This document shows, piece by piece, positions 17,532-26,399 of a DNA stretch of 64,000 nucleotides. The translations under genes were made by a program, and so were the position numbers. The stretch spans positions 44,161 through 108,160 of the forward strand of contig JAIKWV010000021.1 in the NCBI GenBank assembly GCA_024684435.1. Reading direction: 5' to 3'. The notes under the pieces were generated by a model. That model did no database searches, was not told where the DNA came from, and saw only the letters and a list, made by a program, of their open reading frames with translations. The DNA comes from Clostridiales bacterium. GTDB taxonomy: Bacteria > Bacillota > Clostridia > Oscillospirales > Acutalibacteraceae. Position 1 is the first letter of the stretch. Each line of letters opens with the position of its first letter.

Positions 17532-17566
17532 AAAAGACGGTTTTGCGCTTGCAGGACCGTCTTTTT
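17532..17566 (+). terminator. Terminator after glgP
   Basis: Stem AAAAGACGGT (17532-17541) with ACCGTCTTTT (17556-17565); the T-run overlaps the stem end. Confidence 0.75.
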
Positions 17567-17597
17567 GCCTGATTTTTTAATATTTTTAAATTTACTA

Positions 17598-17626
17598 TGG
17601 ACAAAACTGCTTCTGTAATTTAAAAT
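17598..17626 (+). promoter_or_regulatory. Promoter of ktrB-ktrA
   Basis: TGGACA (17598-17603), a 17-bp spacer and TAAAAT (17621-17626), about 54 bp before the ATG. Confidence 0.55.
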
Positions 17627-17679
17627 ATATAAAGCCTGTTTATTATTTTCTTTTTTATTGTTTAAAGAGGGAAACACTT

Positions 17680-19017
17680 ATGAAAGAATTGAAATACAAC
17701 GTAAAGCGTCTTTCGGTTTTCCAGAAGATACTCATATGCTTTGTGGCGGTAATATTTTTTGGTGCGTTTCTCCTGATGCTGCCAATTTCATCACAGAGCA
17801 GAACTTTCACCCCTTTCAGCGATGCGATATTCACCTCCACCTCGGCGGTTTGCGTGACAGGTCTGGTAGTCCGGGACACGGCAAGCTATTGGTCATATTT
17901 CGGTCAGGCGGTCATATTGCTGCTCATACAGACAGGCGGTCTGGGCGTTGTGACAATGGGCACGTCACTGGCGCTTCTCTCCGGCAGAAAGATCATGCTC
18001 AGTCAGCGCAATCTTATAAAGGAATCCTTCGGCGCGCCTCAGGTGGGCGGTATAGTCAAGCTGACGAAATTCATCATCGGCGCTTCGCTGATATTTGAGC
18101 TTGCGGGCGCGGCGGTAATGCTGCCCTCCTTCTGCTCGGATTTCGGTGTAAGAGGTATATGGAAGGCGTTCTTTATATCCGTATCAGCCTTTTGTAACGC
18201 CGGATTCGACCTTATGGGGACCGCCCGGGAGCAATATGTTTCCCTGACATTTTACAGAAACAATCCCTTTGTCATCGTTCCCGTTATGCTTCTGATAATC
18301 GCGGGAGGCATAGGCTTCTTCACCTGGGACGATATAAGGGCAAATAAATTCAAATTCAAGAAATACCGTATGCAGAGCAAGGTGATACTTGTGTCCACCC
18401 TGATCCTCCTTACGGTACCGGCTGTGTTCATGTTCTTCCTTGAGTACGGGGATCTTTCGTTGAAAGACAGGATCTGCGCGTCTCTTTTCCAGACCGTCAC
18501 ACCCAGGACGGCGGGCTTCAACACAGCGGATCTCACCCTGCTCAGCGGCGTAGGCAGAGCTGTATTTATCATTCTCATGCTCATAGGCGGCGCGCCGGGC
18601 TCCACCGCGGGAGGAATGAAGGTCACCACAGCTTCCGTCCTGGTGGCAAACGCCGGTTCCGTTTTTTCAAGGAAAAATTACCCGGTCATGTTCAAGAGAC
18701 GACCGGAGCCACCTATAGTGGAAAGAGCCGCCACCCTTCTTACGTTCTATCTTTCGGTATTTATTCTGGGAGGTTTTATAATAAGCGTCGTTGAGGATAT
18801 TCCCCTGAACATGTGCCTTTTTGAGACCGCCTCGGCTATCGGCACGGTTGGATTATCCCTGGGGCTCACCCCCCAGCTTGGCACGGTTTCACGAATTATT
18901 CTTATTATTTTGATGTTCCTCGGCAGGGTCGGCGGTCTGACATTTATTTACGCGGCAGTATCAAAGAGCCGCAATGCCGCTGAGAAATATCCCACGGAAA
19001 AAATTACTGTAGGTTGA
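17680..19017 (+). CDS. ktrB: Potassium uptake channel-like transporter KtrB/TrkH
   Basis: A 445-residue integral membrane protein of the SKT (TrkH/KtrB) superfamily. Four pore-loop segments with the filter Gly are visible: STSAVCVTGLVV, SVSAFCNAGFDL, QTVTPRTAGFN and ETASAIGTVGLSLG. The gating-loop-like GGAPGSTAGGMKV lies at about residue 308. The length fits KtrB. It moves K+ (probably with Na+) inward and needs a cytosolic RCK ring, supplied by the gene 47 bp downstream. The ATG at 17680 follows AGAGGG. I see no c-di-AMP riboswitch in the leader. Confidence 0.92.
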   Translation: MKELKYNVKRLSVFQKILICFVAVIFFGAFLLMLPISSQSRTFTPFSDAIFTSTSAVCVTGLVVRDTASYWSYFGQAVILLLIQTGGLGVVTMGTSLALLSGRKIMLSQRNLIKESFGAPQVGGIVKLTKFIIGASLIFELAGAAVMLPSFCSDFGVRGIWKAFFISVSAFCNAGFDLMGTAREQYVSLTFYRNNPFVIVPVMLLIIAGGIGFFTWDDIRANKFKFKKYRMQSKVILVSTLILLTVPAVFMFFLEYGDLSLKDRICASLFQTVTPRTAGFNTADLTLLSGVGRAVFIILMLIGGAPGSTAGGMKVTTASVLVANAGSVFSRKNYPVMFKRRPEPPIVERAATLLTFYLSVFILGGFIISVVEDIPLNMCLFETASAIGTVGLSLGLTPQLGTVSRIILIILMFLGRVGGLTFIYAAVSKSRNAAEKYPTEKITVG

Positions 19018-19064
19018 TATAAATGAAAGACTGCCGATAACTCCGGCAGTCGGAAAGGATCGTT

Positions 19065-19715
19065 ATGAAAAGCTTTTTACTCATAGGCGCCGGAAAATTC
19101 GGCAAAAGCATTGCAATGGAACTCAACAGGATGGGTCAGCAGGTCATGATCGTGGACAAAAATGAGGATCTGATAGAGGACATTATGCCCTATGTGACCG
19201 ACGGTCAGATCGGCGACTGCTCAAACAAGGAGTTTTTAAGATTACTCGGGGTCAGCAATTTCGACACAGCCATAGTCACCATCGCGGAGGATTTCCAAAG
19301 CTCTCTGGAAACCACGCTGAACCTCAAGGAGCTTGGAGCGAAGCACGTTATCGCAAGAGCGCTCAACGATGTTCATGAGAAATTCCTGCTTCGCAACGGT
19401 GCGGATGAGGTTATTTTCCCCGAAAAGCAAATGGCAAAATGGATAGCTGTCCGCTACAGTGCGAATAATATCCTCGACTACGTTGAAATTGATGGAGACT
19501 GCTCAATGTTCGAGCTTCAGGTACCCTCAAGCTGGATTGGCAAAACCGTGGTCGATCTTAACGTAAGAAACAAATACGACATAAATATTATCGCGCTGAA
19601 GAAAAATCAGAAAATGAATATTTTCGTCAAACCCGACACGGTGCTGGAGGAAGACATGACCATGTTCGTTGTGGGTGAGATCAAAAATTTGCAGAAATCC
19701 TTCCACGTTCTTTAA
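19065..19715 (+). CDS. ktrA: KtrA/TrkA-type RCK regulatory subunit
   Basis: A 216-residue cytosolic protein. The N-terminal RCK_N Rossmann fold opens SFLLIGAGKFGKSIAMELN with the nucleotide-binding GxGxxG and ends the second strand with the acidic VDKNE. Residues about 135-216 form RCK_C (MFELQVPSSWIGKTVVDLN.R), the usual site for c-di-AMP or cation regulation. It assembles on the KtrB dimer encoded just upstream. The ATG follows GGAAAGGA. A short G/C-rich hairpin at 19738-19760 may end the transcript. Confidence 0.92.
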   Translation: MKSFLLIGAGKFGKSIAMELNRMGQQVMIVDKNEDLIEDIMPYVTDGQIGDCSNKEFLRLLGVSNFDTAIVTIAEDFQSSLETTLNLKELGAKHVIARALNDVHEKFLLRNGADEVIFPEKQMAKWIAVRYSANNILDYVEIDGDCSMFELQVPSSWIGKTVVDLNVRNKYDINIIALKKNQKMNIFVKPDTVLEEDMTMFVVGEIKNLQKSFHVL

Positions 19716-20195
19716 TACTTAATATCATCAGTAAAATGGGCTGTCGCGCTAAGGCAGCCCCTTACTATTATCCGCACCCGAAGGCAGAAGCGCCGACCGA
19801 GCCGGCAGACAAGACCGGTGGAAATGGGTATTGGGTGACAGAAGGATTAAAACTCCCTCAGTCATGCTGACGCATGACAGCTCCCTCAAAGAGGGAGCCT
19901 TTTTGGGCGCGTATGTATGCGTACCCTACGATTTCAGGTAAGAAGTAAGAGTGAATATGTAAGAAGTGTGGAAGGGCTTCGCCCTTGCCCATTGTATAAG
20001 GGTCGACGACCTCGGCGACCCTAAAAAATTCAATGATGTTTGTTATGGAAGGGCGTGGAAGCCCTCCCCTACACCCTATCAAGATAAATATTATACTTAA
20101 ATTTCGGTTATCAACCGTTATCCGGCACAAAGAGTTACGGGGCTGTCTTGCGACAGCCCCGTTGTTGTTATTTGCTTTTGCGTAATGCCTGATTT
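19716..20195. repeat. Intergenic cluster of palindromic modules
   Basis: A 480-bp gap between converging genes with no coding frame I trust. It is built from hairpin modules: GGGCTG/CAGCCC at 19738-19760; an ACTCCCTCA...CTCCCTCAAAGAGGGAG block at 19852-19899; a degenerate GTATGTATGCGTACCCTAC module at 19911-19929; GGAAGGGCTTCGCCCTTGCC at about 19970; AAGGGTCGACGACC + TCGGCGACCCT at 19998-20022; and GGAAGGGCGTGGAAGCCCTC followed by CCCTACA at 20047-20073. The last two types recur at 26052-26079 and 26137-26163. It looks like a dispersed, non-coding repeat family. Confidence 0.65.
20137..20162. terminator. Hairpin between converging genes
   Basis: A perfect 11-bp stem (ACGGGGCTGTC at 20137-20147 with GACAGCCCCGT at 20152-20162) and loop TTGC, close to the stop codon of the giant minus-strand gene. 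T-tracts are weak on both sides. Confidence 0.55.
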
Positions 20196-23100
20196 TTAAT
20201 ACTCGAAGTACTCGTAGATCTGAGCAAGCTCGACCTGGCTGATTCCACCTTCGGAAACAGCTGCCCAAATAATGGAAACGTCGTTTGCTTTGAAAGTATC
20301 GCGGGGGCTCAACACCTCAACGTTTGCGGCGAACCTGAACACATCCGCATACTCTCCGGCGAAGCCGAAGCCTTCTGCAAGAGCCTGTGACGCAATAGAC
20401 GCATCGGCGCCGGTTATTCTGCCGTTTCCGTCAAGATCGCCGAAGACGACGATCGTGTATGTGTGGAGCAGATTGTCATCCATATCATACAGCGAAACGA
20501 TCGTGCCTGTGCCTGCGTATCTGCCTGACGCCTCAATAGTGATGTAACCTTCACCGGTAACCTCGAAGAGACTCTGAAGTCTTGAAATTGAGATGCCGGT
20601 GGGGATACCGTAGATGTAGGATCTGGTTGTATCGATGTAGACATCCTCATCGTTGGAAGTAAGCTCAACTACGTCCTCTGATGTGTTTCTCCAGATAGCG
20701 TACAGCACAACTGAATCCTGTGAAATGGTGTAGCTGTCAAGCGCCTTTTTGGCGTCCTTATCCGTGTTCCAACCAAGGAATCTGCAGTCGGGCATTCTGA
20801 GTGAGCCCTGACCGGGAAGGTCTATTTCTTCGCCGTAAATTCCTGAAGTATTCGAGGGAACAACGCCGGTCGCGCCGTTAGCGTCAAAGGATACGATGCC
20901 TATCGAGGGTGAAAGCGTACCGTAAACCGAGAGATTGTTCGCGGGCATTGTTTCGGGAACCTCAGGTGACCAGCCGCTGAAGGTGTAATTCTGCTGGCTT
21001 ACTGTGGGAGCCGTAATGGGTGTGCCGTAATCCTGGGTTATGGTCAGATCGTCACGGCGTACGCTGTTGACGTAGAAGTAGATGGTGTACTGGTTAATGG
21101 TAAGGGTTCCGTAGAAGTCCTGATCCTCTCCGCCTATTGAGGTCGGTACCGCGGGTGACCAGCCGCTGAAGGTATGACCCACGGGAATCGCGGGAGCTTC
21201 AACCGCTGTGCCGGTAGGACCTGTAACGGTCTTCTCAAGCTTGTTGTTTATATAGAACCTGTATGTAAACTGTGCGGGTGAAAGCACGCCGTAGTAAGTG
21301 GTATCGAAAGCAGGGATCTCGCCCTTATCCTCTGTACCCTCCTTGGGCGCTAAGCGATTGCCTGTCAATTCGGCATTGTCGTACCAGCCGACAAATGTCC
21401 AGCCCGACTGTACATAAGGAGCAGGGATATCATACTCAGCCTGGAAAAGTCTGGTGTATGATTCAAATTCCATATACTCGCCATTGCCGCTGTCAAGCAT
21501 GAATGTAACGGTGATCCTCTTCTTTGAAGTGGTTCCGGTAAATGTCATGTTTGAACCGGGAGTGGGCATGGTATCGGGAACTGCCGGTGACCAGCCGTTG
21601 AATTTATAACCGTCCGGAATCGTAACGCTCGGTATTATGATAGCGCCGCCTTCCTGAACCTTGCTGGAAGATACCTGAACACCGTCAAGGATGAAGACAA
21701 CGGAGAATCCACCCTCGTCCAGGGACGCGTTGAAGGTCATATCGGTGGCGGGTACCGTAGTGGGAACTGCCGGTGACCAGCCGCTGAAGGTCTTGCCTGC
21801 GGGAACATTCACGGTGGGAACAACGATAGTGTCGCCGTACGCAAGCTGTTCGCTGGAGATCACATCACCGTTGAGAATGAAGGTGATGGTGTACAGGTTG
21901 GGTTCCCAAACCGCCGTGAAGGACATATCGTTTGCGGGCATTGTTTCGGGCAATGCGGGAGTCCAGTTCACGAATCTGAAACCTGTTCTTGTGGGCGCCG
22001 CGGGAGGAGTTACCTCAGTGGCGTAACGCTGTGTGATGGGAGCCACCGCTGTGCCGCCTGCGGAGTTAAAGGTCAGAGTGCTGACGTTTCTCATGTAACG
22101 CAGACTGAGCACCAGAGAACCGTCCGCAAGAACCTCGCCTGTTGTTTCGCTGTTATCCTCGAAGTAGTAGAAGCCTGTGTATTCCTTGGGCTGACCTACG
22201 ACCTCACTGCCGATAACATCGTTAAATGTTTCTGTATCTGCAAGGCTGTAGCCTATGCCTGTTGCGTTCTGCTTGTAGTGCTTGACTGTGTAATCAGCCT
22301 TATGGGCGATCCAGTGAGCGACAAGGGTGATGTCGTGATCGGGCATCGTCAAGGGCCAGGTCACAAGCTCATCGTCAAGGTACCAGCCGTCAAAGTCGTG
22401 GTTTGCCCATGAGGGTGATGTGGGAGCCTGAACCTTTCTGGTCTCCTCCGCTTCAACTGAAGGAACAGCAGAGCCGCCGGCTGAATTGAAGGTAATGGTA
22501 TGTGTGGGTCTGACTTCTCTTTCGACAATAGTATAGTTCAGGTCGCCGTCAAGCTGATAGACAAGGTCTCTGTCGGAGCTGTCAGTTGAATAGAAATTGC
22601 CGGACTTTGCGGTTACATAAAGTTTGTGATTAGCTGCGATACCGGTACCCTTTATCGCATCTTCGGTCAGGAATATTCTTGCGAACTCGCCGTCCGGTGT
22701 GGGTTCAGCGGTATCTCTGACCATAAGCTGGAAGGAGAAGACGTCCTGCTCGGGATCAACGGTGATGATCGTACCCGCCGCCGGAACCTGTCCTGAAGCA
22801 GACGAGGTGTACTGGACGTGGATGTAATCATAGTATGCATAATCCTCACCAAGGGTGTTGCTGGGACCTGTACGCCATGAAGCCGGATAATAACCTGCGT
22901 TATAGGTGGAGTTTGTTCTGCCGCCTAACGTACCGGTCTGCCAGAAGTTCCAGCCTAACGCGCCGTTAAGGTTGTCGATCTCGGTGATAACGCCTTTGTT
23001 GCGCAGGGCATTACCTGTTGTCAACGTTGTGTAAAGTCCGCCGTCTACCGCGATACCGTAATATCTCTTATCGAAATAAACAATGAAAGAGGATGTGGCG

Positions 23101-25799
23101 CAGTAGAAGTTTGTGTTTAAGCTCAGCGTTACTGTGATCAGATCGCCGGGCTCAAGCTCTGTTTTGCCCTCGGGAAGATCTGTTCTGATCTTTATCTTGG
23201 CAATGTCGGGGGTCTCGATCCAGTTCGCTATAAGGGTTATATTGGTGGTAGGCATCGTGGTGAATGTGTAGGGCTCGCCGTTAAGCAGCCAACCCATGAA
23301 CATATAGCCTTCCTTTTCAGGCATCTCGGGAGCGGCGACAACTGTGCCGCAGAGCTGACGTATGGGAGCTATCTGGATATCGTCAAACTGAGTGTTGAAG
23401 AATATCGTAATTTCTTTCGGCTGCCATACCGCCTTAAGCGTAAGGTTGAATCCGGGCATGGTGTCGAAGGTCCACTGCGCGCCGGCGTAACTCCAGTACA
23501 TGAAATCGTAACCCTGCTTTACAGGATTTGCGGGAGCTGTGATGGGATCGCCTTCGGGATGTGTCTCTTCGGGGATCGCCGTGCCGCCGTCACTGTCATA
23601 TATGATCCTGAAATAATCTTTTGTCCACTGAGCGTAGTAAGTAACATTCTGCGCCGGCATGGTGATAGGCCAGGTGACCTTCTTTCCCCAGCTGCCGCCG
23701 AGAGCTCCGTTGTTGGGATACCAGCCTATAAAGTTGCTGGCGTCTTTAATGGGCTCGGGAGGAGCGTCAACCGATTCGCCGTAACGTGCGGCAATGGGGT
23801 CAACATTGGAGCCGCCGTTGGTGTAAAATGTAATGTAATAGAGAGCGGGCTCCCACTTTGCGTAGAGGACATAACCTCCGCGGGGGATATCATATATCGG
23901 GAACGTAACTTCCTGCTCAAGCGCCGCGTCATAGTACCAGCCCATGAAATTATAACCGTTCTTTGTGGGGGTCTCTCCGGGGCCGCCGTAGCTGTGGTGT
24001 ACCAATACGCTTGCCGAGGGGATGGATGAACCGCCGTTGGTGTCGAATTCAATGGTGGTGCGGTCTTCGTCCCATGCCGCGTAAACAGTGATGCCGTTAT
24101 AGGGCATTGTGATGGGCCAGTTGACCGGTTCTGTGAGAGCAGAATCCAGATACCATCCTGCAAACACGTAGCCGCCCTTGGCGGTGGTGGTCTCCGGCTC
24201 CTGAACAAGGGATTTATATTTTTGTCTGATGGGTGACTGTACAGTACCGCCGTTGGTATTGAATATGACATTGTAGCTGTTGTATTCAAGGGCAACAGCA
24301 GCGTTATAAAGGTTTGTTGCCATCTCGTTGACGACCGACTGATAGAAAATATTCAGAGGACGGTCATATTCAACGTCTTCGATAGCGCGCTCAAGAGCCT
24401 GACGTGTGGAGTCTGTGTAATATTCGGGATGTGAGTTGAAATCGTCAGGAATGTTCTTTTGAAGAACACGGTCAACAGCAGTATAATCCGCGGAAGATAC
24501 GCCGCCTTGTGTCGTAAGCGTCTGGACAGCGCTTGAAAGGGTGTTCTTCGCGCTGTTGATCTCTGACTGTGTAGCATTGGGCTTGCCAAGGACAGAATAC
24601 GCATTCGCATATGCCGGCGCGTAAACCTGCCATGCGGCTGTTGAGTAGTGTCCCTGCTGTCTGTTGGCAGCCTTTTCGGATTCAACAAGAGTCCTCAAAG
24701 CGCTCTTATCATATGTAAGGACCTTGACCTTGATCTTTACCGTGTTGTTACATGAAGCGGTAACACTGTCGCCTGCCTGAAGCTTATAGGTTACCTGGGT
24801 CTCCATAGTGACAGTGCCGTTCGCGCCGGGAAGAACACCGGCAAAGCCGAAGCTTTTGACCGTGGTGTTGTCCGTCATGTCATAATTTGAATAACCGGTG
24901 ATGGAATAGTCGCTCGTGGCGGTTTCAGTGTTTCTTTTAGCCTCGCTGATCTTAAGATCCCTTACCATTGCTTTGTGGGAACTGTCAAGTGTTCCGCTAA
25001 CATGCTTTATGTTGATCTTGAGGTCAGTCTCGTTAAGATTGCTGTACCTGCTGACATCAGCATAATATGTGGCTGTGGGTCTTCTGTCATCGCCCAGAGC
25101 ATCGTCGGTTGTGCCAGCGGTGGGAATGGTGGGATCATCATGATAGTACCACTTATACTGACCGACAGAGGCGCTGATATCATAATTGAAAGTATAATCA
25201 CTGTATCCGAGAGCCATGTAACCTGAGCCTGAGCCTGAGCTCACTAAAGAAGGAACATAGTGCTCAAAACTACCTATTGAAGGCGTGACCCATGTAAAGA
25301 TCTTGCCGACTGCAGTGTGCCAGTTGGCTTTTTCCTGAAACCAATCCATGAAAACGCCGCCGGGGTTGGTAGCTGGCTTTACCCATGAATAAGCTCTTGT
25401 GACGTACGCAGTGTTGTTGTATCTGTAGGATACATCGAACTCAACGTAGCTGTTTGCTGTAGCCGTACCGGATTCTATATCCGCGCAGGTCTCATTTCCG
25501 GACGTATACTGCGTACTTAAAGATACGTTTCCTACGCAGGAAAATGAAATGTTGGTAGCGCCCTGCAGGTAAAACTTGATACCTTGTTCGATGGGTTTCA
25601 CCTGAGAGCCCGGCAGATATTCGTTTGTTCCGTAGGTCTCAATGTAGTCGGGAACAATGAACGTGGGGTTCGGCATAGTGTCAGGTGTTCTTGCCACGTA
25701 CGGTGCCGCAGCTGAAACCGAGACAAAAGCCACTGTCATTACTGAAAACGTCATGATCATTGCCAGTAATAAACTGAGTATGCGCTTGGTTGTTTTCAT
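20196..25799 (-). CDS. Giant secreted protein: FIVAR, InlB-type repeats, internal cohesin-like domain, dockerin-like C-terminus
   Basis: An 1867-residue protein with a signal peptide (MKTTKRILSLLLAMIMTFSV...VSA, about 1-31). Residues about 363-440 resemble a FIVAR helical domain (LVESEKAANRQQ, YSTAAWQVYAPAYANAYSV). From about 505 there are five InlB/Listeria-Bacteroides repeats (pattern 'ITF.TNGG...GY.F.GWY....W...MP...YA.W'). Residues about 862-1085 look cohesin-like (PGDLITVTLSLNTNFYCATS then FIVYFDKRYYGI). Then follow another InlB repeat, a MucBP-like segment at about 1170-1235 (ADYTVKHYKQNATG) and seven more InlB repeats. Residues about 1785-1850 are dockerin-like: a canonical first Ca loop GDLDGNGRITGADASI and a degenerate second one. 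There is no sorting signal or C-terminal helix, so it is secreted or docked through the dockerin. The ATG follows GGAGGTAGAG. Confidence 0.85.
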   Translation of the reverse strand: MKTTKRILSLLLAMIMTFSVMTVAFVSVSAAAPYVARTPDTMPNPTFIVPDYIETYGTNEYLPGSQVKPIEQGIKFYLQGATNISFSCVGNVSLSTQYTSGNETCADIESGTATANSYVEFDVSYRYNNTAYVTRAYSWVKPATNPGGVFMDWFQEKANWHTAVGKIFTWVTPSIGSFEHYVPSLVSSGSGSGYMALGYSDYTFNYDISASVGQYKWYYHDDPTIPTAGTTDDALGDDRRPTATYYADVSRYSNLNETDLKINIKHVSGTLDSSHKAMVRDLKISEAKRNTETATSDYSITGYSNYDMTDNTTVKSFGFAGVLPGANGTVTMETQVTYKLQAGDSVTASCNNTVKIKVKVLTYDKSALRTLVESEKAANRQQGHYSTAAWQVYAPAYANAYSVLGKPNATQSEINSAKNTLSSAVQTLTTQGGVSSADYTAVDRVLQKNIPDDFNSHPEYYTDSTRQALERAIEDVEYDRPLNIFYQSVVNEMATNLYNAAVALEYNSYNVIFNTNGGTVQSPIRQKYKSLVQEPETTTAKGGYVFAGWYLDSALTEPVNWPITMPYNGITVYAAWDEDRTTIEFDTNGGSSIPSASVLVHHSYGGPGETPTKNGYNFMGWYYDAALEQEVTFPIYDIPRGGYVLYAKWEPALYYITFYTNGGSNVDPIAARYGESVDAPPEPIKDASNFIGWYPNNGALGGSWGKKVTWPITMPAQNVTYYAQWTKDYFRIIYDSDGGTAIPEETHPEGDPITAPANPVKQGYDFMYWSYAGAQWTFDTMPGFNLTLKAVWQPKEITIFFNTQFDDIQIAPIRQLCGTVVAAPEMPEKEGYMFMGWLLNGEPYTFTTMPTTNITLIANWIETPDIAKIKIRTDLPEGKTELEPGDLITVTLSLNTNFYCATSSFIVYFDKRYYGIAVDGGLYTTLTTGNALRNKGVITEIDNLNGALGWNFWQTGTLGGRTNSTYNAGYYPASWRTGPSNTLGEDYAYYDYIHVQYTSSASGQVPAAGTIITVDPEQDVFSFQLMVRDTAEPTPDGEFARIFLTEDAIKGTGIAANHKLYVTAKSGNFYSTDSSDRDLVYQLDGDLNYTIVEREVRPTHTITFNSAGGSAVPSVEAEETRKVQAPTSPSWANHDFDGWYLDDELVTWPLTMPDHDITLVAHWIAHKADYTVKHYKQNATGIGYSLADTETFNDVIGSEVVGQPKEYTGFYYFEDNSETTGEVLADGSLVLSLRYMRNVSTLTFNSAGGTAVAPITQRYATEVTPPAAPTRTGFRFVNWTPALPETMPANDMSFTAVWEPNLYTITFILNGDVISSEQLAYGDTIVVPTVNVPAGKTFSGWSPAVPTTVPATDMTFNASLDEGGFSVVFILDGVQVSSSKVQEGGAIIIPSVTIPDGYKFNGWSPAVPDTMPTPGSNMTFTGTTSKKRITVTFMLDSGNGEYMEFESYTRLFQAEYDIPAPYVQSGWTFVGWYDNAELTGNRLAPKEGTEDKGEIPAFDTTYYGVLSPAQFTYRFYINNKLEKTVTGPTGTAVEAPAIPVGHTFSGWSPAVPTSIGGEDQDFYGTLTINQYTIYFYVNSVRRDDLTITQDYGTPITAPTVSQQNYTFSGWSPEVPETMPANNLSVYGTLSPSIGIVSFDANGATGVVPSNTSGIYGEEIDLPGQGSLRMPDCRFLGWNTDKDAKKALDSYTISQDSVVLYAIWRNTSEDVVELTSNDEDVYIDTTRSYIYGIPTGISISRLQSLFEVTGEGYITIEASGRYAGTGTIVSLYDMDDNLLHTYTIVVFGDLDGNGRITGADASIASQALAEGFGFAGEYADVFRFAANVEVLSPRDTFKANDVSIIWAAVSEGGISQVELAQIYEYFEY

Positions 25800-25876
25800 A
25801 ACTCTACCTCCGTTATAATTTTATGAGCGCATTCGGTTGCGGAAAAGCACAACTGAACACACTAAATTACAAGTAT

Positions 25877-25905
25877 AATTTATCACAATATAAAACAAAA
25901 GTCAA
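25877..25905 (-). promoter_or_regulatory. Likely promoter of the giant secreted protein gene
   Basis: Minus-strand TTGACT (25905-25900), a 17-bp spacer and TAAATT (25882-25877). Confidence 0.55.
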
Positions 25906-25984
25906 TCAAAAGCCCTATTTTTTACACAGTGCATATTTATAATATAAATAATTTGTATATAGTGTACATAACGAAAATTTAAAA

Positions 25985-26189
25985 CAACTCGTTCCGCGGT
26001 GCCTGAACACCGCTCCCTACGTTAGCCGTGTGAACCGTTGATCGCTCGGCTGTAGGGGCTGACGACCTCGGCAGCCCTTCCAACGTGTGGGCGGGTTTCC
26101 ACACCCGCCCACACACCACGTCGGATAATTTGGAAAGGGAGGGCGTGGAAGCCCTCCACTACAAGTTTGGTGAAATGTCCGGGAATGTA
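25985..26189. repeat. Palindromic module cluster
   Basis: No gene. Modules in order: CGCGGTGCCTGAACACCGC ending in CCCTACG (about 25993-26020); GTAGGGGCTGACGACCTCGG + CAGCCCTT (26052-26079); a long GTGTGGGCGGG/CCCGCCCACAC inverted repeat (about 26085-26116); and GGGAGGGCGTGGAAGCCCTC + CACTACA (26137-26163). Two of these match modules in the 19716-20195 gap on the other side of the giant gene. Confidence 0.65.
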
Positions 26190-26190
26190 T

Positions 26191-26244
26191 GGAACGGATA
26201 CATCCGTTCCGAAAAATGCGGCACGCATGTATGCGTGCCCTACG
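26191..26244. repeat. Compound palindromic element, copy 1
   Basis: Two 20-bp inverted repeats joined by GAAAAATGC: GGAACGGATACATCCGTTCC (26191-26210) and GGCACGCATGTATGCGTGCC (26220-26239), then CTACG. It is identical to copy 2 except for one base in the linker. Confidence 0.8.
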
Positions 26245-26294
26245 AAGGATGAGCGCAGGGCTTATTCCGCAGTGCAAAAACACCGCACCCGACA

Positions 26295-26356
26295 ACGTAG
26301 GGAACGGATACATCCGTTCCAAAAAATGCGGCACGCATGTATGCGTGCCCTACGTG
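26295..26356. repeat. Compound palindromic element, copy 2, with short terminal inverted repeats
   Basis: The same two palindromes at 26301-26320 and 26330-26349, exactly 110 bp from copy 1. This copy is framed by ACGTAGGG (26295-26302) and CCCTACGT (26348-26355), an 8-bp terminal inverted repeat. It looks like a very short MITE- or REP-like unit. Confidence 0.75.
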
Positions 26357-26399
26357 ACCCTTTCTGTAATATACAATACGGTATAGGAGAAGACCTGAC

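Noticed and set aside
17510..17679. c-di-AMP riboswitch before ktrB
   Set aside because: The leader is short and AT-rich and shows none of the conserved stems of the ydaO class.
26191..26356. Direct repeats 110 bp apart as a possible CRISPR array
   Set aside because: Only two copies, each made of two palindromes; no further regularly spaced repeat and no cas genes.
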